Shown here piece after piece: positions 50,409 through 59,146 of a DNA stretch of 64,000 nucleotides. The DNA is from Kribbella flavida DSM 17836 (GTDB lineage Bacteria; Actinomycetota; Actinomycetes; Propionibacteriales; Kribbellaceae). Positions within the stretch are counted from its first letter, which is position 1, and every line of letters starts with the position of its first letter. A program made the translations under genes and the position numbers. The stretch is from assembly GCF_000024345.1 (NCBI RefSeq), contig NC_013729.1, forward strand, positions 6,386,001-6,450,000, read 5' to 3'. The notes under the pieces were generated by a model. It was not told the origin of the DNA. It was given only the letters and a program-made list of their open reading frames with translations, and ran no database searches.

Positions 50409-51584
50409 ATGACCCAGACGACCGCCCCGGCCGCCGGCGGGCCCACCTCCGTCGGCGCGCGGGCTCTCGGGCCGGACCTGGCCCGCGGGCTCCTGCTGCT
50501 GTTCATCGCCCTGGCCAACACGCACGGCTTCCTGCACCCCGACGGCGTCAGCACCATCCGCAACACACCGATCGCCTCGACGCTGCCGGACCAGGTCGTC
50601 TCGTTCGCGGAGACCACCCTGGTGGACGGCCGCTCGTACACCCTGTTCGCCGCGCTCTTCGGCTACGGCATGGTCCAGGTCTACCGCCGTCAGGAGATCA
50701 ACGGCCGGTCGTGGAAACACGCCCGCGCGCTCCTGCGCCGACGCGGCCGCTGGCTGATCGTGCTGGGCGTGCTGCACGCCGTTCTCCTGTACTACGGGGA
50801 CATCCTCGCCGCCTACGGCATCCTGGCTGTGCTGCTGGTCCCAGCCGTTCGCAGCAGCAGCAAGCGGCTTCTGGTGTGGGCCGGAGTCTGGGCCGTTGTC
50901 GGCGCGGCGCTGTACGGCGCCTTGTCCGCTCCGGTCAGTCCGGAGGGCATGGCCACGCTCTACCCCTGGGCCAGCGAGCACAACCCGCTGGTGGCGATGC
51001 TCACCCGGGCGGTGGCGATCCTGGTCAGTGCTCCGGCACTGGCCCTGACCGCCGCGGGCGCCTTCCTGATCGGCATCTGGGCCGCGCGGATCCGGTTGTT
51101 CGAGCAGCCCGAGCAGCACCTCGTCCTGCTACGCCGGATGGTCCTGATCGGCATCCCGGTGTCAGTGCTCGGCGGCGTCCCGCTCGCGCTCTACACCTCG
51201 GGCATCCTGCACGGCGGCGCGACGGACGTCGTACCGGCCGCGGTGCTGCACTCGCTGACCGGGGTCGCGGGCGGACCGGCGTACGCGGCACTGATCTCGT
51301 TGTGGGCCTTGCGAGCGAAGCGAGGACGGGTCGTCACGGCCCTGCAGGCCACCGGACAGCGGTCACTCACCTGCTACGTCAGCCAGTCGGTGGTCTGGGC
51401 GATCGCCTTCTTTCCCTACCTGCTCGACCTGGGTCCGCGGATGGCGCTGTGGCAGACGGTGCCGCTGGCCGTCGGCACCTGGGCGCTCACCGTGCTGATG
51501 GCCGACTGGATGCGTCGGGCCGGCCACCGTGGCCCGTTGGAGGTTCTGCTCCGCCGGCTGACGTACCGCGCCGGCGGCCGTTAA
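50409..51584 (+). CDS. DUF418 multi-pass membrane protein
   Basis: 391 residues with about ten membrane helices. The N-terminal LGPDLARGLLLLFIALANTH and FAALFGYG match the heparan-acetyltransferase/DUF418 family, and the C-terminal DUF418 block includes TGQRSLTCYVSQSVVW. Some relatives acetylate surface glycans or act as transporters; the substrate is unknown. Leaderless start. It precedes a pair of ABC exporter genes, 44 bases away and with their own -10 box (51614-51619). Confidence 0.88.
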   Translation: MTQTTAPAAGGPTSVGARALGPDLARGLLLLFIALANTHGFLHPDGVSTIRNTPIASTLPDQVVSFAETTLVDGRSYTLFAALFGYGMVQVYRRQEINGRSWKHARALLRRRGRWLIVLGVLHAVLLYYGDILAAYGILAVLLVPAVRSSSKRLLVWAGVWAVVGAALYGALSAPVSPEGMATLYPWASEHNPLVAMLTRAVAILVSAPALALTAAGAFLIGIWAARIRLFEQPEQHLVLLRRMVLIGIPVSVLGGVPLALYTSGILHGGATDVVPAAVLHSLTGVAGGPAYAALISLWALRAKRGRVVTALQATGQRSLTCYVSQSVVWAIAFFPYLLDLGPRMALWQTVPLAVGTWALTVLMADWMRRAGHRGPLEVLLRRLTYRAGGR

Positions 51585-51628
51585 ACCACATGCTTTCTGT
51601 CGGTGCGGGCGCCTAGCCTGAAACGGCT

Positions 51629-53350
51629 ATGAAACAACTTCCCCTCGCCGATCCCGGCACACCTGACCACCGCTCGGCGGCGCGTTACCTGCTCTGGGTG
51701 GCGCGCGGCCAGAAGGCGACGCTGTTCGGCGGCATGGCCTTCGGCATTCTCTGGATGGGCGCGCAGGCGTTCATCCCGGCGATCCTGGGCAAGGCGATCG
51801 ACGAGGGCATCGCGGCCGGTGACACCGAGCGGCTGCTGCGCTGGACGGCGGTGCTGTTCGCGGTCGGCGTGCTGCAGGCGCTGGCCGGCATCATGCGGCA
51901 CCGGTTCGCGGTGGTGAACTGGCTGAGCGGCGCCTACCGCACGGTCCAGGTGGTCACCCGCAAGTCCGCCGACCTGGGCGCCACGCTGCCCAAGCACCTG
52001 GCCACCGGCGAGGTGGTCAGCGTCGGTGCCGGCGACCTGGCCTACATCGGCAACGTGCTGGAGACCTCCGCCCGGTTCGCCGGCGCCATCGTCGCCTTCG
52101 GCGTGGTCGCGGCCATCCTGCTGTCCTCGTCGACCACGCTCGGCCTGGTGGTGCTGATCGGTGTCCCGCTGATGCTGTTCGCGCTCGGCCCGATGCTGCG
52201 CCCGCTGCACAAGCGCCAGTTCGCGCAGCGCGAGGCGGTCGGCGAGCTGAACTCGCTCGGCTCCGACATCGTGGCCGGTCTGCGCGTCCTGCGCGGCATC
52301 GGCGGCGAGGACTCGTTCTCCCGGCGGTACCGGGCCGAGTCGCAGCGGGTCCGCGGCGCCGGGGTCAAGGTGGCCGGGATCCAGTCGGTGCTGGATGCCG
52401 CGCAGGTGCTGCTGCCCGGCATCTTCGTGGTCGCCGTGGTCGGGCTGGGCGCGCACTTCGCGATCCGCGGTGAGCTCAGCGCCGGCAGCTTGGTCGCGTT
52501 CTACGGCTACGCCACCTTCCTGGTGCTGCCGCTGCGGACAGCGACCGAGATGGCGAACCAGCTGATGCGCGCGCTGGTCGCCGGCCGCCGGGTGGTCCGC
52601 GTGCTCGAGCTGACGCCCGACGTGGTGGATCCGGCCGAGCCCGTCCGGCTGCCGGAGCGCGGTGACCTGGTCGACCCGGTCTCCGGCATCCGCGCCCGCG
52701 ACGGCCTGCTCACCGCGATCGTCTCCGCCGAGCCCGACCGCGCCGCCCTGCTCGCCGACCGCCTCGGCCGGTACGACGAGACCAGCGAGGTCCGGTACGG
52801 CGGAGTCACGCTGGCCAGCGCGACCCGGGCCGACGTGCGGGCGCGGATCCTGGTCAGCGACACCGCCGCCCAGATGTTCACCGGCACCCTGCGCGAAGAG
52901 CTCGACCCGGACGGACGCCGGACGGACGAGGAGCTGATGGCAGCGCTGCGCACGGCCTCGGCCGAGGACGTGCTGGTCGCGCTGACCGACGGGCTCGACT
53001 CCGAGGTCGAGGAGAAGGGCCGGTCGTTCTCCGGTGGCCAGCGGCAGCGGCTCATCCTGGTCCGCGCCCTACTGGCCGACCCGTCGGTGCTGGTGCTGGT
53101 GGAGCCCACCTCCGCGGTGGACGCGCACACCGAGGCCAGGATCGCCGACCGACTCCGGGAGTACCGGGCCGGCCGCAGCACCGTCGTACTGACCTCCAGT
53201 CCGCTGCTGCTCGACCGGGTGGACGAGGTCGTCTTCGTCGCCGAGGGCCGAGTGGTCGCCGCCGGAGCACACCGGCACCTGCTCGACACCGAACCGCAGT
53301 ACCGCAGGACCGTGACCCGGCAGACCGAGGACGAGGAGGTGCTCGCATGA
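51629..53350 (+). CDS. heterodimeric ABC exporter subunit with degenerate Walker A
   Basis: 573 residues. The six-helix exporter membrane domain occupies about 30-330. In the ATPase half the P-loop is missing (the place reads LLTAIVSAEPDRAALLADR), the Q-loop Gln is lost (ILVSDTAAQMF), and the Walker B Asp is Val (VLVLVEPTSAVD), while the signature FSGGQRQR is intact. Such a subunit cannot hydrolyse ATP alone but supplies the signature for its partner. ATG 51629 follows TAGCCT by nine bases. The next gene overlaps (ATGA) and carries the complementary defects. Confidence 0.9.
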   Translation: MKQLPLADPGTPDHRSAARYLLWVARGQKATLFGGMAFGILWMGAQAFIPAILGKAIDEGIAAGDTERLLRWTAVLFAVGVLQALAGIMRHRFAVVNWLSGAYRTVQVVTRKSADLGATLPKHLATGEVVSVGAGDLAYIGNVLETSARFAGAIVAFGVVAAILLSSSTTLGLVVLIGVPLMLFALGPMLRPLHKRQFAQREAVGELNSLGSDIVAGLRVLRGIGGEDSFSRRYRAESQRVRGAGVKVAGIQSVLDAAQVLLPGIFVVAVVGLGAHFAIRGELSAGSLVAFYGYATFLVLPLRTATEMANQLMRALVAGRRVVRVLELTPDVVDPAEPVRLPERGDLVDPVSGIRARDGLLTAIVSAEPDRAALLADRLGRYDETSEVRYGGVTLASATRADVRARILVSDTAAQMFTGTLREELDPDGRRTDEELMAALRTASAEDVLVALTDGLDSEVEEKGRSFSGGQRQRLILVRALLADPSVLVLVEPTSAVDAHTEARIADRLREYRAGRSTVVLTSSPLLLDRVDEVVFVAEGRVVAAGAHRHLLDTEPQYRRTVTRQTEDEEVLA

Positions 53351-55083
53351 GGCAGACCCTGCCCGTCGCCGACAGCGCCCAGGTCCGTCGGCACGCCCGC
53401 CGGCTGGCCCGCCGGCACCCGCGTCCCCTGCTGATCGCGCTCGGCCTGCACGCCCTGGCCGCGGCGACCGGGCTGGCCGCGCCGCGGCTGATCGGTGGCC
53501 TGGTGGAGGACGTCCAGCGCGGCACGACAGCCGCCGCGGTGAACCAGGTGATCCTGCTGGTCGCCGTGTTCGTGGTCGCGCAGTCGCTGCTGACCCGCTG
53601 GGCGCGCTTCCGGTCCTTCTCGCTCGGCGAGCAGGTGCTGGCCGAGCTGCGCGAGGACTTCGTCGACGACGCGCTCGCGCTGCCGATCGGCACGGTCGAG
53701 CGGGCCGGCACCGGCGACCTGCTGTCCCGCACCTCGCGGGACGTGGACACGCTGTCGCGGACCGTGCGGTTCGCGGTGCCGGAGACGATCATCGCGTTCG
53801 TCACGGTGCTGTTCACCGTCGCGGCCGCGCTGCTGGTCGGGGTCTGGATCCTGCTGCCGCTGCTGGCGATGGTGCCGGTGCTGGCCATCAGCACACGCTG
53901 GTACCTGCGCCGCGCCAAGGACGGCTACCTGCGGGAGAACGCGGCGTACGCGCAGATGACGAGCTCGCTCGCCGAGACCGTCGAAGGCGCCCGCACGGTG
54001 GAGGCCCTGCGCCGCTCCGAGGAGCGCGTCCGGCGGACCGATCGCGACATCCGCGGTTCGTACGACGCCGAGCGCTACACGCTGCACCTGCGCACGGTGT
54101 GGTTCCCCGTCGTCGAGGTCGGCTACCTGGTGCCGGTGGTCGGCACGCTGCTGTTCGGCGGCTGGCTGCACATCAACGGGCACGTCACCTTGGGCGCGGT
54201 CACGGCCGGCGTGCTCTACGTCAACCAGCTGATCGACCCGGTGGACCGGCTGATCTCCTGGATGGACGAGCTGCAGTCCGGCGGCGCCGCGCTGGCCCGG
54301 CTGCTCGGCATCACCGACGTCCCGGACGACCGGAGCCCGTCGGGCAAGCAGCCCGCGGGCGAGCTGGTCGAGGCCCGCGACGTGCGCTTCTCGTACGTCG
54401 ACGGCCGCGACGTGCTGCACGGCGTGAACCTCACCGTGCAGCCCGGCGAGCGGATCGCGATGGTCGGTCCGTCCGGCGCGGGCAAGTCGACGCTCGGCCG
54501 GCTGGTCGCCGGCATTCACCCGCCGCGGACCGGTTCGGTCAGCGTCGGCGGTGTCGGGATGACCGACCTGCCGCTGGACGAGCTGCGCCGGCAGGTCGCG
54601 CTGGTCACCCAGGAGCACCACGTGTTCGTCGGCACGCTGCGGGACAACCTGTCGATGGCCGCACCGGACGCCGACGACGAGAGACTGCTGGCCGCGCTGG
54701 ACGCCGTGGACGCGCGCGAGTGGACGGAGGCGTTGCCGGACGGGCTCGACACCCGGGTCGGCTCCGGCCAGCTCGCGCTGACTCCGGCGCAGGCCCAACA
54801 GCTCGCGCTGGCTCGGCTGGTGCTGGCCGACCCGCACACGCTGGTCCTGGACGAGGCGACCTCGCTGATCGACCCGCGGGCCGCTCGGCACATGGAGCGG
54901 TCGCTGGCGGCGGTGCTGGAGGGCCGGACGGTGATCGCGATCGCGCACCGGCTCTACACCGCGCACGACGCCGACCGGGTCGCCGTCGTCGAGGACGGCC
55001 GGATCAGCGAGCTCGGCAGCCACGACGAACTGGTCGCCCGCGACGGCTCGTACGCCGCGTTGTGGAAGTCCTGGCACGGCTGA
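53347..55083 (+). CDS. heterodimeric ABC exporter subunit with degenerate signature
   Basis: 578 residues. Membrane domain about 30-320, then an ATPase with good Walker A (GPSGAGKST), Q-loop (LVTQEHHVF), Walker B (LVLDEATSLID) and switch His (IAHRLYT), but the LSGGQ signature is replaced by LTPAQAQQ. Together with the previous subunit exactly one composite site is competent (this Walker A with the partner's FSGGQ) and the other is dead on both sides. Exports an unknown compound. Followed by a strong terminator. Confidence 0.92.
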   Translation: MRQTLPVADSAQVRRHARRLARRHPRPLLIALGLHALAAATGLAAPRLIGGLVEDVQRGTTAAAVNQVILLVAVFVVAQSLLTRWARFRSFSLGEQVLAELREDFVDDALALPIGTVERAGTGDLLSRTSRDVDTLSRTVRFAVPETIIAFVTVLFTVAAALLVGVWILLPLLAMVPVLAISTRWYLRRAKDGYLRENAAYAQMTSSLAETVEGARTVEALRRSEERVRRTDRDIRGSYDAERYTLHLRTVWFPVVEVGYLVPVVGTLLFGGWLHINGHVTLGAVTAGVLYVNQLIDPVDRLISWMDELQSGGAALARLLGITDVPDDRSPSGKQPAGELVEARDVRFSYVDGRDVLHGVNLTVQPGERIAMVGPSGAGKSTLGRLVAGIHPPRTGSVSVGGVGMTDLPLDELRRQVALVTQEHHVFVGTLRDNLSMAAPDADDERLLAALDAVDAREWTEALPDGLDTRVGSGQLALTPAQAQQLALARLVLADPHTLVLDEATSLIDPRAARHMERSLAAVLEGRTVIAIAHRLYTAHDADRVAVVEDGRISELGSHDELVARDGSYAALWKSWHG

Positions 55084-55099
55084 GCGCGCACAGCACGAA

Positions 55100-55131
55100 G
55101 GGCCCGCTTCTCACCTCTGAGAAGCGGGCCC
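55100..55131. terminator. 14-bp hairpin terminator
   Basis: Arms 55100-55113 and 55118-55131 pair perfectly with a CCTC loop, between the ABC gene and the convergent methyltransferase gene. Confidence 0.92.
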
Positions 55132-55141
55132 GGTCGGCTTT

Positions 55142-55690
55142 CTATCTCGTGGTCCGCTGAATGCGCAGGACCGCTGAATCGACATGCGGAGGTGGGGTGA
55201 AGGCCTTGCGAGGAAGGCGGATCCCGATCGACGTGTCGTAGTACCGGCTCCAGCGGGCACGACCCGGAGCGCGGCCGTCGACCCACCGGTTCACCACCTG
55301 CCGCTGCAGCACGAGATCCGCCGACACCAGCCGCGAACGCGGTGACAGCAGTCTCTTCAGCAGCTCGGTGGAGATCCCGTACGGCGGGCTCGACACCACC
55401 CGGAACGGTCGCGTCGGCAACCGCAGATCGGCGGCGTCGGCGCGCACCACCCGGACCGGCGCGTCCGCGAACCGGCGACGCAACCTGTCGGCGCGGTGCG
55501 GATGCAGTTCCACGGCGACCACGTCGGCGCCGGCCCGGACCAGCGGCGCGGTCAGCGCGCCGAGTCCGGCTCCGACATCGAGCACCAGGTCACCGGGACG
55601 AACCCCGGCGGCGTCGACGACCCGTTGGGCCCAACGACTATCGAGCGGATGCCATCCCCAGGCACCCCTCGCCGGACCGGACCCGGACAC
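55142..55690 (-). CDS. Erm-family 23S rRNA adenine N6-methyltransferase
   Basis: 182 residues from GTG 55690. The Rossmann methyltransferase core shows LVLDVGAGLGALTAPL (motif I), VVAVELHPHRADRL (II), VVRADAADL (III) and the catalytic VVSSPPYGIST (motif IV, where Asn is replaced by Ser). The start WGWHPLDSRWAQ matches the short actinobacterial Erm group rather than the longer NFL type. It would dimethylate A2058 and give macrolide-lincosamide-streptogramin resistance. A stop codon lies directly upstream in frame, so GTG 55690 is the only good start; it lies inside a 26-codon leader ORF in another frame. Alternatively the true start is ATG 55718 with a frameshift. Confidence 0.85.
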   Translation of the reverse strand: MSGSGPARGAWGWHPLDSRWAQRVVDAAGVRPGDLVLDVGAGLGALTAPLVRAGADVVAVELHPHRADRLRRRFADAPVRVVRADAADLRLPTRPFRVVSSPPYGISTELLKRLLSPRSRLVSADLVLQRQVVNRWVDGRAPGRARWSRYYDTSIGIRLPRKAFTPPPHVDSAVLRIQRTTR

Positions 55691-55718
55691 GGCGAACCAT
55701 CACGAAGTACGTACTCAT
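55638..55718 (-). CDS. 26-aa leader peptide overlapping the erm start
   Basis: ATG 55718 lies seven bases after a -10 box and encodes MSTYFVMVRRVRVRSGEG followed by CLGMASAR. It contains R-V-R, the Arg-x-Arg type at which macrolide-bound ribosomes arrest in some erm leaders. The ORF runs 51 bases into the erm gene in a different frame, and the erm GTG lies at its codons 10-11. A ribosome stalled on the RVR codons would sit on the erm start. Confidence 0.5.
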   Translation of the reverse strand: MSTYFVMVRRVRVRSGEGCLGMASAR

Positions 55719-55724
55719 GGTGCG

Positions 55725-55754
55725 ACCCTAGACGGCGACCGGTCCTGCGCTCAA
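55725..55754 (-). promoter_or_regulatory. promoter of erm leader
   Basis: On the minus strand TTGAGC (55754-55749) and TAGGGT (55730-55725) are 18 bases apart, six bases before ATG 55718. AAAACCC lies just upstream of the -35 box, as in WhiB7-controlled resistance promoters. The -35 box overlaps the stop codon of the upstream CapA-like gene. Confidence 0.6.
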
Positions 55755-56914
55755 AGGGTTTTCGGCGCGCTGGTGAACTGCTGCACGGTTGCGGTGGTCC
55801 GCCGCTCGGCCAGCTGCAGCCGGCTGCGGGTCGCCGCCGGCACCCCGGGCTTCGCCAGCTCACGCCGTACGTCGAGCACGCGGACCGGCAAGGTGTCGGT
55901 GACCAGCAAGGGCGCGTACTGCGGTGCCGCCGCGCGCCAGCGATCACCGTCCCGGTGGAAGGTGAACCGGACCAGCAGGCCCTCGGCCTTCCGCGCGGCC
56001 GGAGTGCGGTGCGCGGCGACGAGGTTGCCCAGGCCGTAGACGACCCACTTGCCGTTGAGCTGCTGGATCGGCTGGACCACGTGCGCGTGGTGGCCGAGGA
56101 TCAGGTCGATGTTGCTGTCGGCAAGCAGTTCCGCCGCGAGGGTGCGCTGCTGCTGGTTGGGCGTGGCGGAGTACTCGTCACCCCAGTGCGCACTGACCAC
56201 GACGATGCCGGCGCCACCATCCCGGGCCTTGCGCGCCATCGCCTTGATGCGGTGCGGGTCGAGCGTGCCGGCCCGCCAGGTCTCACCGCCGGGATAGGGC
56301 ATGCCGTTGAAACCGTAGGTGTAGCTGAGTAGAGCGACCTTGACGCCCTTCACGTCGACGACGGTCGGCGTCTCGGCCTCGCGCGGCGTGCGGGCGGTGC
56401 CGGAGTGGCGCAGACCGGCCTGCTCGAGCGTGCGCAGGGTGCGATCGATGCCGGCGGCCCCTTTGTCGAAGCTGTGGTTGCTGGCGGTCGTGCACGCGTC
56501 GTACCCGGTCTGCTTGAGCGCGGGCGCGATCTGCGGCGGTCCCTGGAACAGCGGGTAGCCGGAGTACGGGCTGCCGAGCGGGGTCTCGAGATGGCAGACG
56601 GCGAGATCCGCTGACTGAACGAGGGGTTTCACGCCGCGCAGCAAAGGAGCGAAGTCCCAGGCACCGTTGCTGCCGTCGTGGCGCGCGGTCGTCCACAGAC
56701 GTTCGTGCAGCAGGACGTCACCGGTCGCCACCAAGCTGATCTCCTGCGGTGCATCCGCGGGCGGCTGCGAACCAGCCCCGGAGTTGTGACCGGCTGGAGC
56801 CTTTCCGGCTTGTCCGCCAGGCCCCGGAACGTCCGCGCACCCGCTCATGCCCAGCCCGGCGACGGCGAACGCCATCCCCGCCCCCAGTAACCGACGTCTG
56901 TACCAACCACGCAT
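55751..56914 (-). CDS. CapA/PgsA-family lipoprotein
   Basis: 387 residues. Signal peptide with lipobox (AGLGMSGCADV), Gly/Pro linker, then the CapA metallophosphatase-like domain: SLVATGDVLLHE, CHLETPLG, TTASNHSFDKG, VALLSYTYGFN, VVSAHWGDEY and LILGHHAHVVQP. CapA proteins support poly-glutamate or capsule synthesis, or act as envelope phosphatases. ATG 56914 is preceded by GTGGAG. The gene ends inside the promoter of the erm gene downstream. No capB/capC is nearby, so the polymer role is doubtful. Confidence 0.88.
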   Translation of the reverse strand: MRGWYRRRLLGAGMAFAVAGLGMSGCADVPGPGGQAGKAPAGHNSGAGSQPPADAPQEISLVATGDVLLHERLWTTARHDGSNGAWDFAPLLRGVKPLVQSADLAVCHLETPLGSPYSGYPLFQGPPQIAPALKQTGYDACTTASNHSFDKGAAGIDRTLRTLEQAGLRHSGTARTPREAETPTVVDVKGVKVALLSYTYGFNGMPYPGGETWRAGTLDPHRIKAMARKARDGGAGIVVVSAHWGDEYSATPNQQQRTLAAELLADSNIDLILGHHAHVVQPIQQLNGKWVVYGLGNLVAAHRTPAARKAEGLLVRFTFHRDGDRWRAAAPQYAPLLVTDTLPVRVLDVRRELAKPGVPAATRSRLQLAERRTTATVQQFTSAPKTL

Positions 56915-57080
56915 CTCCACGCCCCCAGGTCTCCACCCGCACCGGGCCGACACTTGCAAGACGCTGCCACCCGGCAAAAGGTTGAACCCCCGTGCCGACG
57001 GGATCAGTTGGACCGCCGTGGTCGGACCGTGCGCGTGCCATAGTGCCGACATCTGTCCCGTGAGGCTGAGGAAGCAACCG

Positions 57081-57848
57081 ATGGTCGACTTGAAGACACC
57101 GACGGAGATCGAGGCGATGCGCGCCGCCGGCAAGGTGGTCGCCGCGGCCCTCACGGCGGTCCGGACGGCGGCCGCCGTCGGCGTCTCGCTGTGCGAGCTC
57201 GACGAGGTCGCACGGGACGTCCTGCGGTCGGCGGGCGCGGTCTCGCTGTTCGAGGGCTACCAGCCCGGGTTCGCGCCGGCGCCGTTCAGCGGTGTCATCT
57301 GCACGTCGGTCAACGACGCCGTGCTGCACGGCTTGCCCACCGGGACCCGGCTCGCCGACGGCGATCTGCTGAACGTCGACTGCGGCGCTTCGCTCGACGG
57401 CTGGTGCGCCGACTCCGCGACCAGCTTCGTCGTGGGTACGCCGCGCCCGGAGGACCTCGACCTGATCGCCACCACCGAACGCGCCCTGGCGGCCGGCATC
57501 GCCGCGGCCGTTGCCGGCGCCCGGCTGGGCGACATCGGCGCCGCGATCGGCGAGATCGGTGACCAGGCCGCCGTCGGCACCAACCTGGACTTCGGTGGCC
57601 ACGGCATCGGCCGCCGCATGCACGAGGAACCTCACATCCCGAACGGCGGCCGCCCTGGTCGCGGCCTCAAGCTGCGCCCGGGCCATGTGTTCGCCATCGA
57701 GCCCTGGTTCTGGCACGGCACCGGCAGCGTCTACGTGATCGACGACGACGGCTGGACCCTGCGTTCGGCCGACCACACGCGCGGCGCCCATGCCGAGCAC
57801 ACCGTCGCCGTCACCGAGGACGGCCCGCAGATCCTCACCCTTCGCTGA
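57081..57848 (+). CDS. map: methionine aminopeptidase type I
   Basis: 255 residues, short type I Map without the N-terminal SH3 extension. The five metal ligands are visible: Asp in LLNVDCGAS, Asp in GWCADSATSF, His in FGGHGIGRRMHEEP, Glu in FAIEPWFW and Glu in GAHAEHTVAV. The substrate-binding His is in AVLHGLPT. It removes initiator methionine. GAGGAAG eight bases before ATG 57081. Actinobacteria often have two map genes; this is not next to secY/adk, so it is the second copy. Confidence 0.95.
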   Translation: MVDLKTPTEIEAMRAAGKVVAAALTAVRTAAAVGVSLCELDEVARDVLRSAGAVSLFEGYQPGFAPAPFSGVICTSVNDAVLHGLPTGTRLADGDLLNVDCGASLDGWCADSATSFVVGTPRPEDLDLIATTERALAAGIAAAVAGARLGDIGAAIGEIGDQAAVGTNLDFGGHGIGRRMHEEPHIPNGGRPGRGLKLRPGHVFAIEPWFWHGTGSVYVIDDDGWTLRSADHTRGAHAEHTVAVTEDGPQILTLR

Positions 57849-57882
57849 CCGCTGCCCCGCGGGCGGAGCGTCCGCAGGCAGC

Positions 57883-59100
57883 TCAGAACAGCGGTTGCTG
57901 GTCGAAGTCAGGCGCGACCGGTGGGACCGGAGCGGCTCGGGGGCGGCGGCTTCCGCCGGACCGCAAGGGATGCGGGTCGCTGCGACGGGCCGGGCCCTGG
58001 AAGCGGGTGATCGAGGCCTCGGCCGGCTCGGTGTCCCGGGTGATCGGTTCGCCCCAGCCGGACGACGATTCGCCGGCCGCTTCGACGATGCCTTGGCTGC
58101 TGCGGATGCCCGAGTTGCCGACCGAACGGCGCGACGGGCTGCCGCGGTGACGGGAACCGCCGAAGCCGTGCTTGGTGAGCAACGGGCGCACCTTGGCTTC
58201 GAAGGCGTTGCGAAAGCTCGGCGCGGCGTTCGGGCCGTGCGCGTAGAGCGCCTCGTAGCGCTTCACCAGGTCGGGACGCTCCTGAGCCAGCCAGCTCATG
58301 AACCAGTCCTTCACCCCGGGCCGCAGATGCAGCACCAGCGTCGTCACCCCGGTCGCGCCGGCGGCTGCCAGCTCGCCGAAGAGATGGTCCAGCTGCTCGG
58401 CCGAGTCGGTCAGCCACGGCAGCACCGGCGCAACCATCACGCCACAGGGCAGACCCGCCTCCCGGACCGCACGCACGAGATCCAGCCGCCCACGCGCCGA
58501 CGGTACGCCGGGCTCGACGATGCGACGCAGCTCCTCGTCGGCCAGCGCGAGCGACACCCCGATTCCCACCGGCACCTGCTCGGCCGCGGCCTGCAGCAGC
58601 TCCAGGTCGCGGCGGAGCAAGGTGCCCTTGGTCAGGATCGACAGCGGCGTGCCGGACGACGCCAGCGCCTCGATGATGCCCGGCATCAACCGGTACCGGC
58701 CCTCGGCCCGCTGGTACGGATCGGTATTGGTGCCCAGGGCAACCTGCTCCCCGCGCCAGGAGGGCCGGGCCAGCTCCCGTCGCAGCACCTCGGCGACGTT
58801 GGTCTTCACCACGATCTGCTGGTCGAAGTCGAGCCCCTGGTCCAGCTCGAGGTAGCGATGGGTCGGCCGGGCGAAGCAGTACCGGCAGGCGTGGGTGCAG
58901 CCGCGGTACGGGTTGACCGTCCAGTTGAACGGCATCCCGGAGCCGGGCACCGAGTTCAGCGCCGACCGGGCGAGCACCTCGTGGAAGGTGATGCCCTGGA
59001 ACTCCGGCGTCGTCACGGTCCGCACCAGGCCCGCGATGGACCCCAGCCCCGGCAACGCGCCCGGGGCCTCCGCGTCGAGTTGCTGGCCCGCCCATCTCAT
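57883..59100 (-). CDS. radical SAM protein, Rv2578c family
   Basis: 405 residues. The [4Fe-4S] motif CTHACRYC (CxxxCxxC) sits in NPYRGCTHACRYCFARPTH, followed by GTNTDPYQRAEG and a TIM-barrel with LTKGTLLRRD and VGIGVSLA. It is the SplB/Rv2578c clade. The C-terminal 110 residues are low-complexity, Arg/Ser/Pro-rich (SRHRGSPSRR) and lack a fold. A perfect LexA-type box stands just upstream (59110-59125), so it is damage-inducible. The reaction is unknown; the SplB relation suggests DNA repair. Confidence 0.9.
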   Translation of the reverse strand: MRWAGQQLDAEAPGALPGLGSIAGLVRTVTTPEFQGITFHEVLARSALNSVPGSGMPFNWTVNPYRGCTHACRYCFARPTHRYLELDQGLDFDQQIVVKTNVAEVLRRELARPSWRGEQVALGTNTDPYQRAEGRYRLMPGIIEALASSGTPLSILTKGTLLRRDLELLQAAAEQVPVGIGVSLALADEELRRIVEPGVPSARGRLDLVRAVREAGLPCGVMVAPVLPWLTDSAEQLDHLFGELAAAGATGVTTLVLHLRPGVKDWFMSWLAQERPDLVKRYEALYAHGPNAAPSFRNAFEAKVRPLLTKHGFGGSRHRGSPSRRSVGNSGIRSSQGIVEAAGESSSGWGEPITRDTEPAEASITRFQGPARRSDPHPLRSGGSRRPRAAPVPPVAPDFDQQPLF

Positions 59101-59109
59101 GCATCACAG

Positions 59110-59125
59110 TCGAACACATGTTCGC
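59110..59125. promoter_or_regulatory. LexA SOS box
   Basis: TCGAAC - ACAT - GTTCG matches the mycobacterial LexA consensus TCGAAC-N4-GTTCGA in all but the last base. It begins ten bases upstream of the radical SAM start codon. Confidence 0.82.
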
Positions 59126-59146
59126 TGTGCGCGCAAACCGGCCCAG

